Shown here: positions 1-5,644 of the stretch, in pieces | How the letters are laid out: every line of letters begins with the position of its first letter | Position numbering within the stretch: position 1 is the first letter of the stretch | NCBI GenBank assembly: GCA_018821745.1 | Contig: JAHJLU010000828.1 | Location: 1 to 9,397 of the forward strand | DNA: 9,397 nucleotides | Direction of reading: 5' to 3' | DNA from: Myxococcota bacterium | GTDB taxonomy: Bacteria > Myxococcota_A > Polyangia > HGW-17 | Made by a program: the position numbers and the translations under genes | Notes under the pieces: generated by a model | The model's input: the letters and a program-made list of their open reading frames with translations, nothing else | The model's database searches: none | Told to the model about the DNA's origin: nothing

Positions 1-570
1 CTCAAGATCCTGGAGGGTCAACTCTGCCCGCGGGAGAGTGAGATGGGAGTCGTGGAGGGTATGCCCATGGCCGGGAAAATGCTTCCCGCAGCACGAGAGG
101 CCTGATCGGGAGAAGCCCCGGATCCACGCACCCGCGTTGCGGATGACTGCCTCGGGAGTAGTTCCGAATGCTCTATCCCCGATGACCTTGTTGTCCGGGT
201 TGGTCAGCACATCGAGGACCGGGGCAAAATCCACATTGAAGCCGAACCAGGAGAGCTCCTGGCCCATGCGTTCCCCCACCTCCTCGATCACAGCAGGAGC
301 ACAACGGGAGAGCTGCATGGCAGAGGGCCAGGGAAGAAAGGAGAGACGGCGGACCCGGCCCCCCTCCTGATCCACACCGATGGGCAAGGGTTCGGTGGAA
401 CACCCGCGCAGCTCGGTCGTCAGATCCCGGATCTCCTCGGGAGTCCCCAAATTTCTGGAAAAAAGAATGACGCCGCCAACTTTCCCCTGTGTGAGGAGAC
501 CTTTGACCTCATGGGGGACCGTTCGACCCGGGAGACCGATCCACAACAGGCGTCCTGGATCACCGGTCAT
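1..570 (-). CDS. nagZ: Beta-N-acetylhexosaminidase NagZ (GH3), N-terminal part, cut by window edge
   Basis: This is the first 190 codons of a family 3 glycoside hydrolase running off the left edge. NagZ is cytoplasmic and removes the non-reducing GlcNAc from GlcNAc-1,6-anhydroMurNAc peptides during cell-wall recycling. Visible motifs are VGGVILFSRN (31-40), DQEGGRV (67-73), NVDFAPVLDV (112-121), IGDRAFG (130-136) and KHFPGHG (163-169). These are followed by D174-S-H176, the Asp-His pair in the mobile loop that acts as acid/base in NagZ-type enzymes. The catalytic Asp nucleophile lies beyond the window. No signal peptide is seen, which fits a cytoplasmic enzyme. The ATG overlaps the stop of the upstream ROK kinase (ATGA), and a GAGGAG ribosome site sits 8 nt upstream (579-584), so translation is probably coupled. 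The exact substrate within GH3 is inferred from motifs only. Confidence 0.93.
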   Translation of the reverse strand, partial: MTGDPGRLLWIGLPGRTVPHEVKGLLTQGKVGGVILFSRNLGTPEEIRDLTTELRGCSTEPLPIGVDQEGGRVRRLSFLPWPSAMQLSRCAPAVIEEVGERMGQELSWFGFNVDFAPVLDVLTNPDNKVIGDRAFGTTPEAVIRNAGAWIRGFSRSGLSCCGKHFPGHGHTLHDSHLTLPRAELTLQDLE

Positions 571-1535
571 ACAGGGTTCTCCTCGGTGATGGAAAATGCC
601 CAGCGTGCAGCACCATATATCCCTGCGTCGTCTCCCAGGGCTGATGCCACAATGGTCGCCTCACTGAGGCCGTTGACCAGGTCATCGTAGTGTTTGAGGG
701 TGAGCTCGCGCAGGAGCGGGGAGTTCTCCCAGACCGTTCCCCCGAGGAGCAGTACGCCGGGGTCCACGAGGGTGACGGCGTTGGCCAGTACACTGCCAAG
801 CATGAGGGCGGTGCGCTGGATAATGGAGAGGGAAAATGAGTCGTATGCCCGGGCCATGGCGTCGACGATCCCCGGGTGGGGAGATCCCTGCCGTGCCGTC
901 AGGGCCGTGGAGGGCGTGACCGCAGCACCGAGCTCCTCCTCCATCCATGCGATGAAATTTTTTCCACCCAGGTATGCCTCGATACAGCCGCGTTTACCAC
1001 AGCCGCAGGGGCGGGCGCTCTCGTCAAAGACCACCTTGGTGTGGCCAATCTCACCCGCTACCCCGTGGTGACCGGTGAGGAGACTCCCTCGGGAGATGAG
1101 CCCACCGCCAATCCCCGTGCCCATAAACACGGCCAGCAGAGAGTCTCCTTCGCGGTGATGGGCGTAGGTGTACTCTCCCCAGGTGATGGCGCTCAAATCA
1201 TTGAGGAGATAGACGGGGAAGGGTAGACCCGCCGTGAGCACCTCCACCAGTGGGAAATCGGTCCAGTCCAGGTTGGGCGCACGGAGTACCGTCCTGGCGT
1301 CCTGTGAGAGCATTCCGGCAACACCGATGCCCATGGCGCTGATGGTGAAAGTTTCAAGGAGGTGAGTGATGACCGCCATAATCTGGTCACACACCTTGTG
1401 GGGAGCATGCTCCGAGAGGGCCATCCGATCGCTCTTCTCAAGAGAGAATTGTTTGCGATGGCTCTTGTACAAAGCCCAGCGGAGATTTGTTCCTCCCAGA
1501 TCCAAACCGAGGTAGTAGGTGGGTTCTGAGTTCAT
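567..1535 (-). CDS. ROK family sugar kinase (glucokinase or N-acetylglucosamine kinase)
   Basis: A complete 322-residue ROK protein, normal length for the family. It transfers phosphate from ATP to a hexose or amino-hexose in the cytoplasm. The N-terminal phosphate loop is LGLDLGGTNLRWAL (9-22), and the catalytic base is D113 in LLNDLSA. GTGIGGG (139-145) is the second ATP loop. The ROK zinc site is complete: H165 in GEIGH, then C177, C179 and C184 in CGCGKRGC, followed by the typical IEAYLGG. The start is fixed because an in-frame TGA lies just upstream. The stop of the preceding small gene is 1 nt away, and the only AAGGAG (1552-1557) is about 16 nt from the ATG, so translational coupling is likely. 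Overlap with nagZ suggests GlcNAc as substrate (NagK role), but glucose or another sugar cannot be excluded from sequence alone. Confidence 0.93.
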   Translation of the reverse strand: MNSEPTYYLGLDLGGTNLRWALYKSHRKQFSLEKSDRMALSEHAPHKVCDQIMAVITHLLETFTISAMGIGVAGMLSQDARTVLRAPNLDWTDFPLVEVLTAGLPFPVYLLNDLSAITWGEYTYAHHREGDSLLAVFMGTGIGGGLISRGSLLTGHHGVAGEIGHTKVVFDESARPCGCGKRGCIEAYLGGKNFIAWMEEELGAAVTPSTALTARQGSPHPGIVDAMARAYDSFSLSIIQRTALMLGSVLANAVTLVDPGVLLLGGTVWENSPLLRELTLKHYDDLVNGLSEATIVASALGDDAGIYGAARWAFSITEENPV

Positions 1536-1536
1536 A

Positions 1537-1737
1537 TCAGTTCAGATCAAACTCCTTGCAGAAGATGAGGAAGTCCACGGAAGGGTTTCGGGCAGCAGCC
1601 TCAAGGTGATCGCCGTGGGGCCATAACAGCGAACAGTGATCACCGGGGAGATCAAAGTGGACACAGCGTTCACAGGACCAGGTGAAATTATACCGGTCGA
1701 ATTCCTGTAAAAAGTGCTGATCCTTTTGAATTCTCAT
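1537..1737 (-). CDS. Small four-cysteine protein, putative metal-binding (66 aa)
   Basis: I do not recognise this protein. It is 66 residues, starts MRIQKDQHFL and ends FCKEFDLN. Four cysteines at 22, 25, 35 and 60 (CX2C-X9-C-X24-C) suggest a bound zinc or iron-sulfur centre. Aromatic and His residues cluster around them (FTWSCERCVHF, DHCSLLWPHGDH). No membrane segment or signal peptide is seen, so it is probably cytoplasmic. The start at 1737 is chosen because it lies 5 nt after the stop of the upstream 28-codon gene and leaves the Cys region intact. It has only a weak GA-rich ribosome site, so coupling is likely. The same frame stays open upstream to a TTG at 1905 (122 aa), which has a good AAGGAGG 7 nt before it. 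That longer form is possible but its extra part looks non-coding. It sits 1 nt ahead of the ROK kinase. Confidence 0.62.
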   Translation of the reverse strand: MRIQKDQHFLQEFDRYNFTWSCERCVHFDLPGDHCSLLWPHGDHLEAAARNPSVDFLIFCKEFDLN

Positions 1738-1742
1738 TGATT

Positions 1743-1829
1743 CTATTGTTCTCGCTTCAGGTTGAGGGTTGCCACGAAGAGTCCTATGGTTACGGCCATA
1801 ATAATGAGGTTTCCATAAACTGCTACCAT
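1743..1829 (-). CDS. 28-residue single-pass membrane peptide
   Basis: A short open frame with an excellent ribosome site: AAGGAGG at 1835-1841 and 5 A residues before the ATG. The product begins MVAVYGNLIIMAVTIGLF and ends NLKREQ. One hydrophobic stretch (about residues 2-23) is followed by a short basic tail, so it should sit in the inner membrane with the C-terminus inside. It is the first gene after a promoter at 1877-1905 and lies 5 nt before the four-cysteine gene, so it appears to lead the operon that continues with the ROK kinase and nagZ. It resembles in general form the tiny accessory subunits or regulators of membrane complexes, but I cannot assign it to a family. It could instead be a leader peptide that sets translation of the next genes. 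Coding status rests on ribosome site, hydrophobicity and position. Confidence 0.6.
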   Translation of the reverse strand: MVAVYGNLIIMAVTIGLFVATLNLKREQ

Positions 1830-1840
1830 TTTTTCCTCCT

Positions 1841-1869
1841 TGTGGGATGATGAAGTTAAATGTCCCACA
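1841..1869 (-). promoter_or_regulatory. Stem-loop at predicted mRNA 5' end, abutting the ribosome site
   Basis: On the minus strand TGTGGGA (1863-1869) pairs perfectly with TCCCACA (1841-1847) around a 15-nt loop. The 3' arm runs directly into the AAGGAGG of the 28-codon gene. With the promoter at 1877-1905, transcription should start near 1870, so the hairpin would form the very 5' end of the message. Such 5' stems can stabilise mRNA or tune ribosome access. That role is inference. Confidence 0.45.
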
Positions 1870-1876
1870 TAAGACC

Positions 1877-1905
1877 ACCTTACAATACAGTGTGCGCACT
1901 GTCAA
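1877..1905 (-). promoter_or_regulatory. Sigma-70-type promoter for the small-gene/ROK/nagZ unit
   Basis: Minus strand: perfect -35 TTGACA (1900-1905), a 17-nt spacer, and a weak -10 TAAGGT (1877-1882, 3 of 6 consensus). The -35 starts only 14 nt past the comM stop codon and no terminator is seen between, so read-through from comM could add to expression. The weak -10 together with a palindrome in the spacer suggests a regulated promoter. Confidence 0.5.
1887..1902. promoter_or_regulatory. 16-bp palindrome inside the promoter spacer, likely operator
   Basis: ACAGTG (1887-1892), TGCG, CACTGT (1897-1902): two 6-bp inverted half-sites separated by 4 bp. The palindrome overlaps the last bases of the -35 box and most of the spacer, the classical position for a dimeric repressor. 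No regulator gene is visible in the window, so the binding protein is unknown. Confidence 0.42.
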
Positions 1906-1918
1906 GAAAAGGCCTCCT

Positions 1919-3430
1919 TCAGGTGATGTTTTCCAGAAATCTGAACTGGACAGCCTCCTTCAGGTGTTGAGACAGGATCTCCGGGGATTCATCCAGATCC
2001 GCTATGGTCCTGGCAACTTTCAGGATTTTATCCATCCCCCGGGCGGAGAGCCCGCGGGTCTCCATGATCTCCTCAAGGTATCGATCTCCCCGACCCGACA
2101 GGGCACAGTGGGTCTTCAGGAGACTCCCCTCCATCTCACTGTTTCTGCGGATTTCCACCTCCACAAATCGTTTTACCTGTATCTCCCGGGCCCGTGCAAC
2201 CCTTTGGGCGACTGCCTGACTGGACTCTCCCGGTTGGTTGCCGGCGAGCTCCCGATATTTCAAGGCCCCCACAAAGACCTGGATATCAAAACGGTCTGTC
2301 AGGGGACCGGAGAGCCGGCCCCGGTATGCCCGTATGGTCTTGAGGGAGCATATGCACTCCCTGTTGTCGTCGCCGTGGTGCCCGCATGGACAGGGGTTCA
2401 TGGCTCCCACCAACTGAAATGCAGTCGGGAACTGAATCGTCCCCCGGGCCCTCGTGATGGTGATTCGTTTATCCTCAAGGGGCTGACGCAGAGCCTCCAG
2501 GGTGGGCCTGTGAAACTCCAGCAGCTCATCGAGGAAGAGGACCCCGTTATGGGCCAGCGAGATCTCTCCTGGTCTTGGCAGGGAGCCACCTCCCACGAGA
2601 CCGGCAATGGAGATGGTATGATGGGGGGCACGAAAAGGTCGGGCAGCCAAAAGGCGCTTCTCATGTAAAAGACCCGCTACTGAGTAGATCTTGGTAGTGT
2701 CCAGTTGCTCCGCCGTGGAGAGGGGGGGTAAAATCGAGGGCAACCTCTTGGCCAACATGGATTTCCCCGATCCCGGAGGACCCACCAGGAGCATATTGTG
2801 ACCCCCCGCGGCCGCCACTTCCAGGGCCCTTTTTGCCCGGCCCTGCCCTTTTATCTCGGAAAGATCAGGGAGAAATGGCGGAAAAAAAGGAGGCGGTGCC
2901 TCCACATTCTCCCAGGGCAGATCACCAGAGAGCGCATGCACCACCTGCATCAGATTGTATCCCGCTCTTACGGTAATCCCCTCCACCAACGCCGCCTCTT
3001 CGCAGTTTTCCCTGGGGACCACCATGTAAGAAAATCCTTTTTGCCTGGCCATCTGGGCCATGGCCAGAACTCCCCGCACGGGGCGCAGCGCACCGTCAAG
3101 GGCCAGCTCCCCGGCAAAGATTCCCCCTTCAAAATGGCGGGCAGGGAGTTGGTCGTTCAGGGAGATTACCGCAAGGGCAATGGGGAGATCAAAGGCCGTG
3201 GTGTCCTTGCGCATCTCAGCCGGGGCAAGATTAACGGTGATCCGCTTTGATTTCAGTTTGAACCCACAATTATCCAGAGCGCTGCGAATGCGGATACGCC
3301 CCTCCATTACCGCACTGGAGGCCTGTCCCACCAGATGAAACCCGGGCATTCCCACCTGGGAGTCAACCTCTGTGACAACCATATGGGCGTCAACACCTTC
3401 AATGTCAGAGCTAAATATTCGTACCAGCAT
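1919..3430 (-). CDS. comM: ComM/YifB family AAA+ ATPase (Mg-chelatase-like)
   Basis: A complete 503-residue protein of the usual ComM length. ComM is a hexameric helicase that drives branch migration during integration of incoming DNA in natural transformation. It is also present in many bacteria not known to be competent. Residues 1 to about 170 form the ChlI/Lon-like N-terminal domain, with typical MLVRIFSSDIEGVDAH and GMPGFHLVGQA. The AAA core follows, with Walker A GPPGSGKS (217-224) and Walker B VLFLDE (297-302). A cysteine cluster begins NPCPCGHHGD (345-354) and continues through C359 and C361. A C-terminal Mg-chelatase domain with LSARGMDKILKVARTIADL closes the protein. The ATG at 3430 matches the family start and has GGAGGG just upstream at close spacing. 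An in-frame TTG at 3448 is less likely. It is transcribed divergently from the kce-like gene. Confidence 0.95.
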   Translation of the reverse strand: MLVRIFSSDIEGVDAHMVVTEVDSQVGMPGFHLVGQASSAVMEGRIRIRSALDNCGFKLKSKRITVNLAPAEMRKDTTAFDLPIALAVISLNDQLPARHFEGGIFAGELALDGALRPVRGVLAMAQMARQKGFSYMVVPRENCEEAALVEGITVRAGYNLMQVVHALSGDLPWENVEAPPPFFPPFLPDLSEIKGQGRAKRALEVAAAGGHNMLLVGPPGSGKSMLAKRLPSILPPLSTAEQLDTTKIYSVAGLLHEKRLLAARPFRAPHHTISIAGLVGGGSLPRPGEISLAHNGVLFLDELLEFHRPTLEALRQPLEDKRITITRARGTIQFPTAFQLVGAMNPCPCGHHGDDNRECICSLKTIRAYRGRLSGPLTDRFDIQVFVGALKYRELAGNQPGESSQAVAQRVARAREIQVKRFVEVEIRRNSEMEGSLLKTHCALSGRGDRYLEEIMETRGLSARGMDKILKVARTIADLDESPEILSQHLKEAVQFRFLENIT

Positions 3431-3460
3431 GTCCCTCCAACAGCGCAAAGACCGTGCCTA

Positions 3461-3489
3461 AGTATAAAAACCGGACAACCAATTGTAAT
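3461..3489 (-). promoter_or_regulatory. Candidate comM promoter
   Basis: Minus strand: -35 ATTACA (3484-3489, 4 of 6), 17-nt spacer, -10 TATACT (3461-3466, 5 of 6). It lies about 30 nt ahead of the comM start. Its -35 shares bases with the -35 of the opposite promoter at 3483-3511, so the two directions may compete for polymerase. Confidence 0.45.
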
Positions 3490-3511
3490 TGCATACTTTA
3501 GTTAATAATAT
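3483..3511 (+). promoter_or_regulatory. Candidate promoter for the kce/SDR unit
   Basis: Plus strand: -35 TTGTAA (3483-3488, 4 of 6), 17-nt spacer, -10 TAATAT (3506-3511, 4 of 6). It would give a leader of roughly 155 nt before the kce-like ATG. That leader contains the palindrome cluster at 3513-3562 and a run of ten T at 3600-3609. Confidence 0.38.
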
Positions 3512-3512
3512 T

Positions 3513-3562
3513 CCCTTAAGGGACTGTCCCGGTCTGTCCGCCGGTGGACACCCCTGTCCACG
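3513..3562. repeat. Cluster of palindromes built from TGTCC/GGACA
   Basis: Just downstream of the plus-strand -10 lie CCCTTAAGGG (3513-3522), GGGACTGTCCC (3520-3530), TGTCC-GCCGGT-GGACA (3535-3550) and GTGGACA-CCCC-TGTCCAC (3544-3561). TGTCC occurs at 3526, 3535 and 3555, and GGACA at 3546. A further GGACA lies at 3473 beside the comM -10. The last palindrome is a good RNA hairpin (7 bp, 4-nt loop). The array could be repressor half-sites on DNA or a structured leader on RNA. The sequence does not decide between them. Confidence 0.45.
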
Positions 3563-3676
3563 GCTCCACACCTTTTCCAAAGGGAGATCTTTTGCTTAAT
3601 TTTTTTTTTCAATCGTGGTACCAGTCCTTATACATGGAGCGCTGCCTGAACAAACGCCGCTCCCGTGGGAGGACAC

Positions 3677-4501
3677 ATGAACAAAGTCATTATCACCGCC
3701 GCCATCTCGGGAGCCGAAACCACAAGGGATCAGCAGCCCAACCTTCCCTACACTCCGGACGAAATGGCCATCGCCGCCAAAGAGGCTCGTGAAGCGGGAG
3801 TCTCCGTTATTCACCTCCACGCACGCAACGACGACGGGACCCCTTCTGCCGACCCGGGACGTTTTCGTGAATGTCTCGCCGCCATCCGGGGAGCCACAGA
3901 CGTCGTGGTGGAGTTCACCACGGGCGGGGCCATCGGCATGAGCGATGACGAACGCCTGGCGCCCCTGGCCGTGAAGCCCGAGATGGCCTCACTGGATTGT
4001 GGAAGTGTGAATTTTGCCGACGAAATTCTTCCCAACTCCCTGCCCTCCATGCGGCGCTTCGCCACCGTGATGAGAGAGCTGGGTGTCAAGCCAACCTTTG
4101 AGTGTTTTGATGTAGGGCATGTTTACAACGCCAATATACTGATAAAAGAAGGGCTCGTGAAACCCCCCTTCCATTTCACCTTCGTGCTGGGAGTCCCGGG
4201 GGGCATGCCCGCCACCATGGAAGCCCTCATGATGATGAAGGCGGCGCTTCCCGACGCGGATCTGGAATGGACCGGGATTGGTGTGGGAGGCCGCGGCAGT
4301 GTTCTCATTCCCCCTGTCAGTGCCCTCATGGGCGGTCACGCCCGCATCGGCTTTGAAGACAACATCTATTATACCAGGGGTGTTGTAGCACAAAGCAACG
4401 CCCAGCTCGCCCGGCGCATAGCCGACATGGTCCGCGCGTACGGTGGCCAAATTGCCACTCCAGACGATGTCCGGGAGCGATTTGGTCTCAAGAAAAACTA
4501 G
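3677..4501 (+). CDS. kce: Beta-keto acid cleavage enzyme, Kce-like (BKACE/DUF849)
   Basis: A complete 274-residue TIM-barrel BKACE protein. Kce condenses 3-keto-5-aminohexanoate with acetyl-CoA to give 3-aminobutyryl-CoA and acetoacetate in lysine fermentation. The start MNKVIITAAISGAETTR and DQQPNLPYTPDE follow the Kce pattern, including E14, which contacts the substrate amine. Metal ligands are H46 and H48 in VIHLHAR and E227 in GFEDN. R223 and D228 match catalytic positions. FTTGGA (80-85) and LGVPGGMP (171-178) are family loops. The ATG at 3677 has GGGAGG 4 nt upstream. The in-frame GTG at 3665 is rejected because it lies 2 nt before that site. Residue numbers of characterised Kce are from memory. 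No kal, kdd or aminomutase gene is adjacent and an SDR follows 21 nt downstream, so the true substrate may differ. Confidence 0.85.
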   Translation: MNKVIITAAISGAETTRDQQPNLPYTPDEMAIAAKEAREAGVSVIHLHARNDDGTPSADPGRFRECLAAIRGATDVVVEFTTGGAIGMSDDERLAPLAVKPEMASLDCGSVNFADEILPNSLPSMRRFATVMRELGVKPTFECFDVGHVYNANILIKEGLVKPPFHFTFVLGVPGGMPATMEALMMMKAALPDADLEWTGIGVGGRGSVLIPPVSALMGGHARIGFEDNIYYTRGVVAQSNAQLARRIADMVRAYGGQIATPDDVRERFGLKKN

Positions 4502-4522
4502 ACTTTCCCTAAGAGGTATCCC

Positions 4523-5566
4523 ATGAAGATCTGTATCACGGGCGGGGCCGGATTCCTTGGCCTCCACCTGACCAAACATCTCCACTCCCTGGGCCACTCC
4601 CTGACCCTCCTGGATATCGACGACTACGTCACCTCGGAGTATCCCCCCGACAACGTGACCTTCATCGGCGGTGACGTGCGCAACATGGCAGACATGGAGC
4701 GCGCCCTTGATGGAGCCGACGCTGTCATCCACGCGGCAGCGGCGCTGCCACTGTGGAGCAAGGAAGAGATATACTCCACCAACATTTTTGGCACAAAGAC
4801 CGTCCTCGAGGCCGCCATGGCTGCACAAATCAGCCGCGTAGCCTATGTCTCATCCACAGCGGTGTACGGTGTTCCCCAGGTCCATCCCCTCATGGAATAT
4901 TTCCCCATGGTGGGCGTGGGACCCTACGGTGAGTCCAAAATTCTTGCGGAGAAGGTGTGCGGTGATTTCCGGGAGAAGGGTATGGTGGTGGGAGTTATCC
5001 GGCCCAAGACCTTCATCGGTCCATACCGGCTGGGGGTCTTTCAGATCCTCTTCGAGTGGATCAACGAGGGACACCGCATCCCCCTCATCGGATCGGGACA
5101 CAACCGGTATCAACTCCTGGACGTACAGGATCTCTGCGTGGCCTTTGAGAAGATGATCACCTCAAAGGACGAGGCGGCAGCGGCGAACACCTACAACATC
5201 GGTGCAGCTTCCTTTGGCACCGTGCGTGAAGATGTCTCTGCCCTGTGCGAACACGCGGGCAGCGGCTCCAAAATTCTGCCTGTCCCCGCGGGGCTCGTGA
5301 TCCCTACCCTGAAGCTCTTCGAAAAACTGCACCTCTCCCCCCTGTATGAGTGGATCTACGGCACCGCCCACCGTGACAGCTTCGTCAGCGTGGAGAAAGC
5401 CTCCCGGTTGTTGGGTTTCAGCCCAGTCCAGTCAAACGCCCAGGCGCTCATCCGGTCCTATGACTGGTACATGGAGAACAAGGACACCATGGCCTCTGGG
5501 ACGGGTATCACCCATCGGGTTCCATGGGATCAGGGAATCCTGAAACTCTTCAAGAAGGTGCTCTGA
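4523..5566 (+). CDS. Extended SDR, NAD-dependent epimerase/dehydratase or 3-beta-HSD-like
   Basis: A complete 347-residue extended short-chain dehydrogenase. The Rossmann loop is TGGAGFLG (6-13). D31 at the end of strand 2 (LLDID) favours NAD over NADP. GDVRN (50-54) and HAAAALP (70-76) are the usual adenine and NNAG-like segments. The catalytic triad is S110/S111 (YVSST), Y135 and K139 (YGESK). RPKTFIGPYR (160-169) begins the substrate domain. No membrane segment or signal peptide is evident, so it is likely cytoplasmic. The ribosome site AAGAGG (4511-4516) is 6 nt before the ATG. The gene starts 21 nt after the kce-like stop, so the two are probably cotranscribed. Known extended SDRs act on nucleotide sugars, sterols or other alcohols. 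Oxidation of a hydroxy acid to the keto acid used by the upstream enzyme is only a hypothesis. Confidence 0.88.
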   Translation: MKICITGGAGFLGLHLTKHLHSLGHSLTLLDIDDYVTSEYPPDNVTFIGGDVRNMADMERALDGADAVIHAAAALPLWSKEEIYSTNIFGTKTVLEAAMAAQISRVAYVSSTAVYGVPQVHPLMEYFPMVGVGPYGESKILAEKVCGDFREKGMVVGVIRPKTFIGPYRLGVFQILFEWINEGHRIPLIGSGHNRYQLLDVQDLCVAFEKMITSKDEAAAANTYNIGAASFGTVREDVSALCEHAGSGSKILPVPAGLVIPTLKLFEKLHLSPLYEWIYGTAHRDSFVSVEKASRLLGFSPVQSNAQALIRSYDWYMENKDTMASGTGITHRVPWDQGILKLFKKVL

Positions 5567-5597
5567 GAGACCTGGTTGATATGCAATAAAATCCACA

Positions 5598-5621
5598 GGG
5601 GAATTTTCTTTGTTTTTCCCC
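5598..5621. repeat. GGGGAA/TTCCCC inverted repeat between SDR and lipoprotein genes
   Basis: GGGGAA (5598-5603) and TTCCCC (5616-5621) flank a 12-nt T-rich loop. No T run follows, so it is not a clear terminator. It lies in the 78-bp gap before the lipoprotein ATG, where no ribosome site is visible, and may structure the leader. Confidence 0.25.
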
Positions 5622-5644
5622 GCGATCTGTCCTATTTTCACTGC

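Noticed and set aside
1847..2668. 273-codon plus-strand frame opposite comM
   Set aside because: Antisense to the ComM C-terminal half, which is strongly conserved. The product has no motifs.
3571..3609. CCTTT-TCC-AAAGG stem followed by a T10 run, possible attenuator before kce
   Set aside because: The stem is only 5 bp and AT-rich, and the T run is 16 nt away, so an intrinsic terminator is not supported.
3989..4828. 279-codon minus-strand frame opposite the kce-like and SDR genes
   Set aside because: Antisense to genes with clear catalytic motifs, with no recognisable domain of its own.
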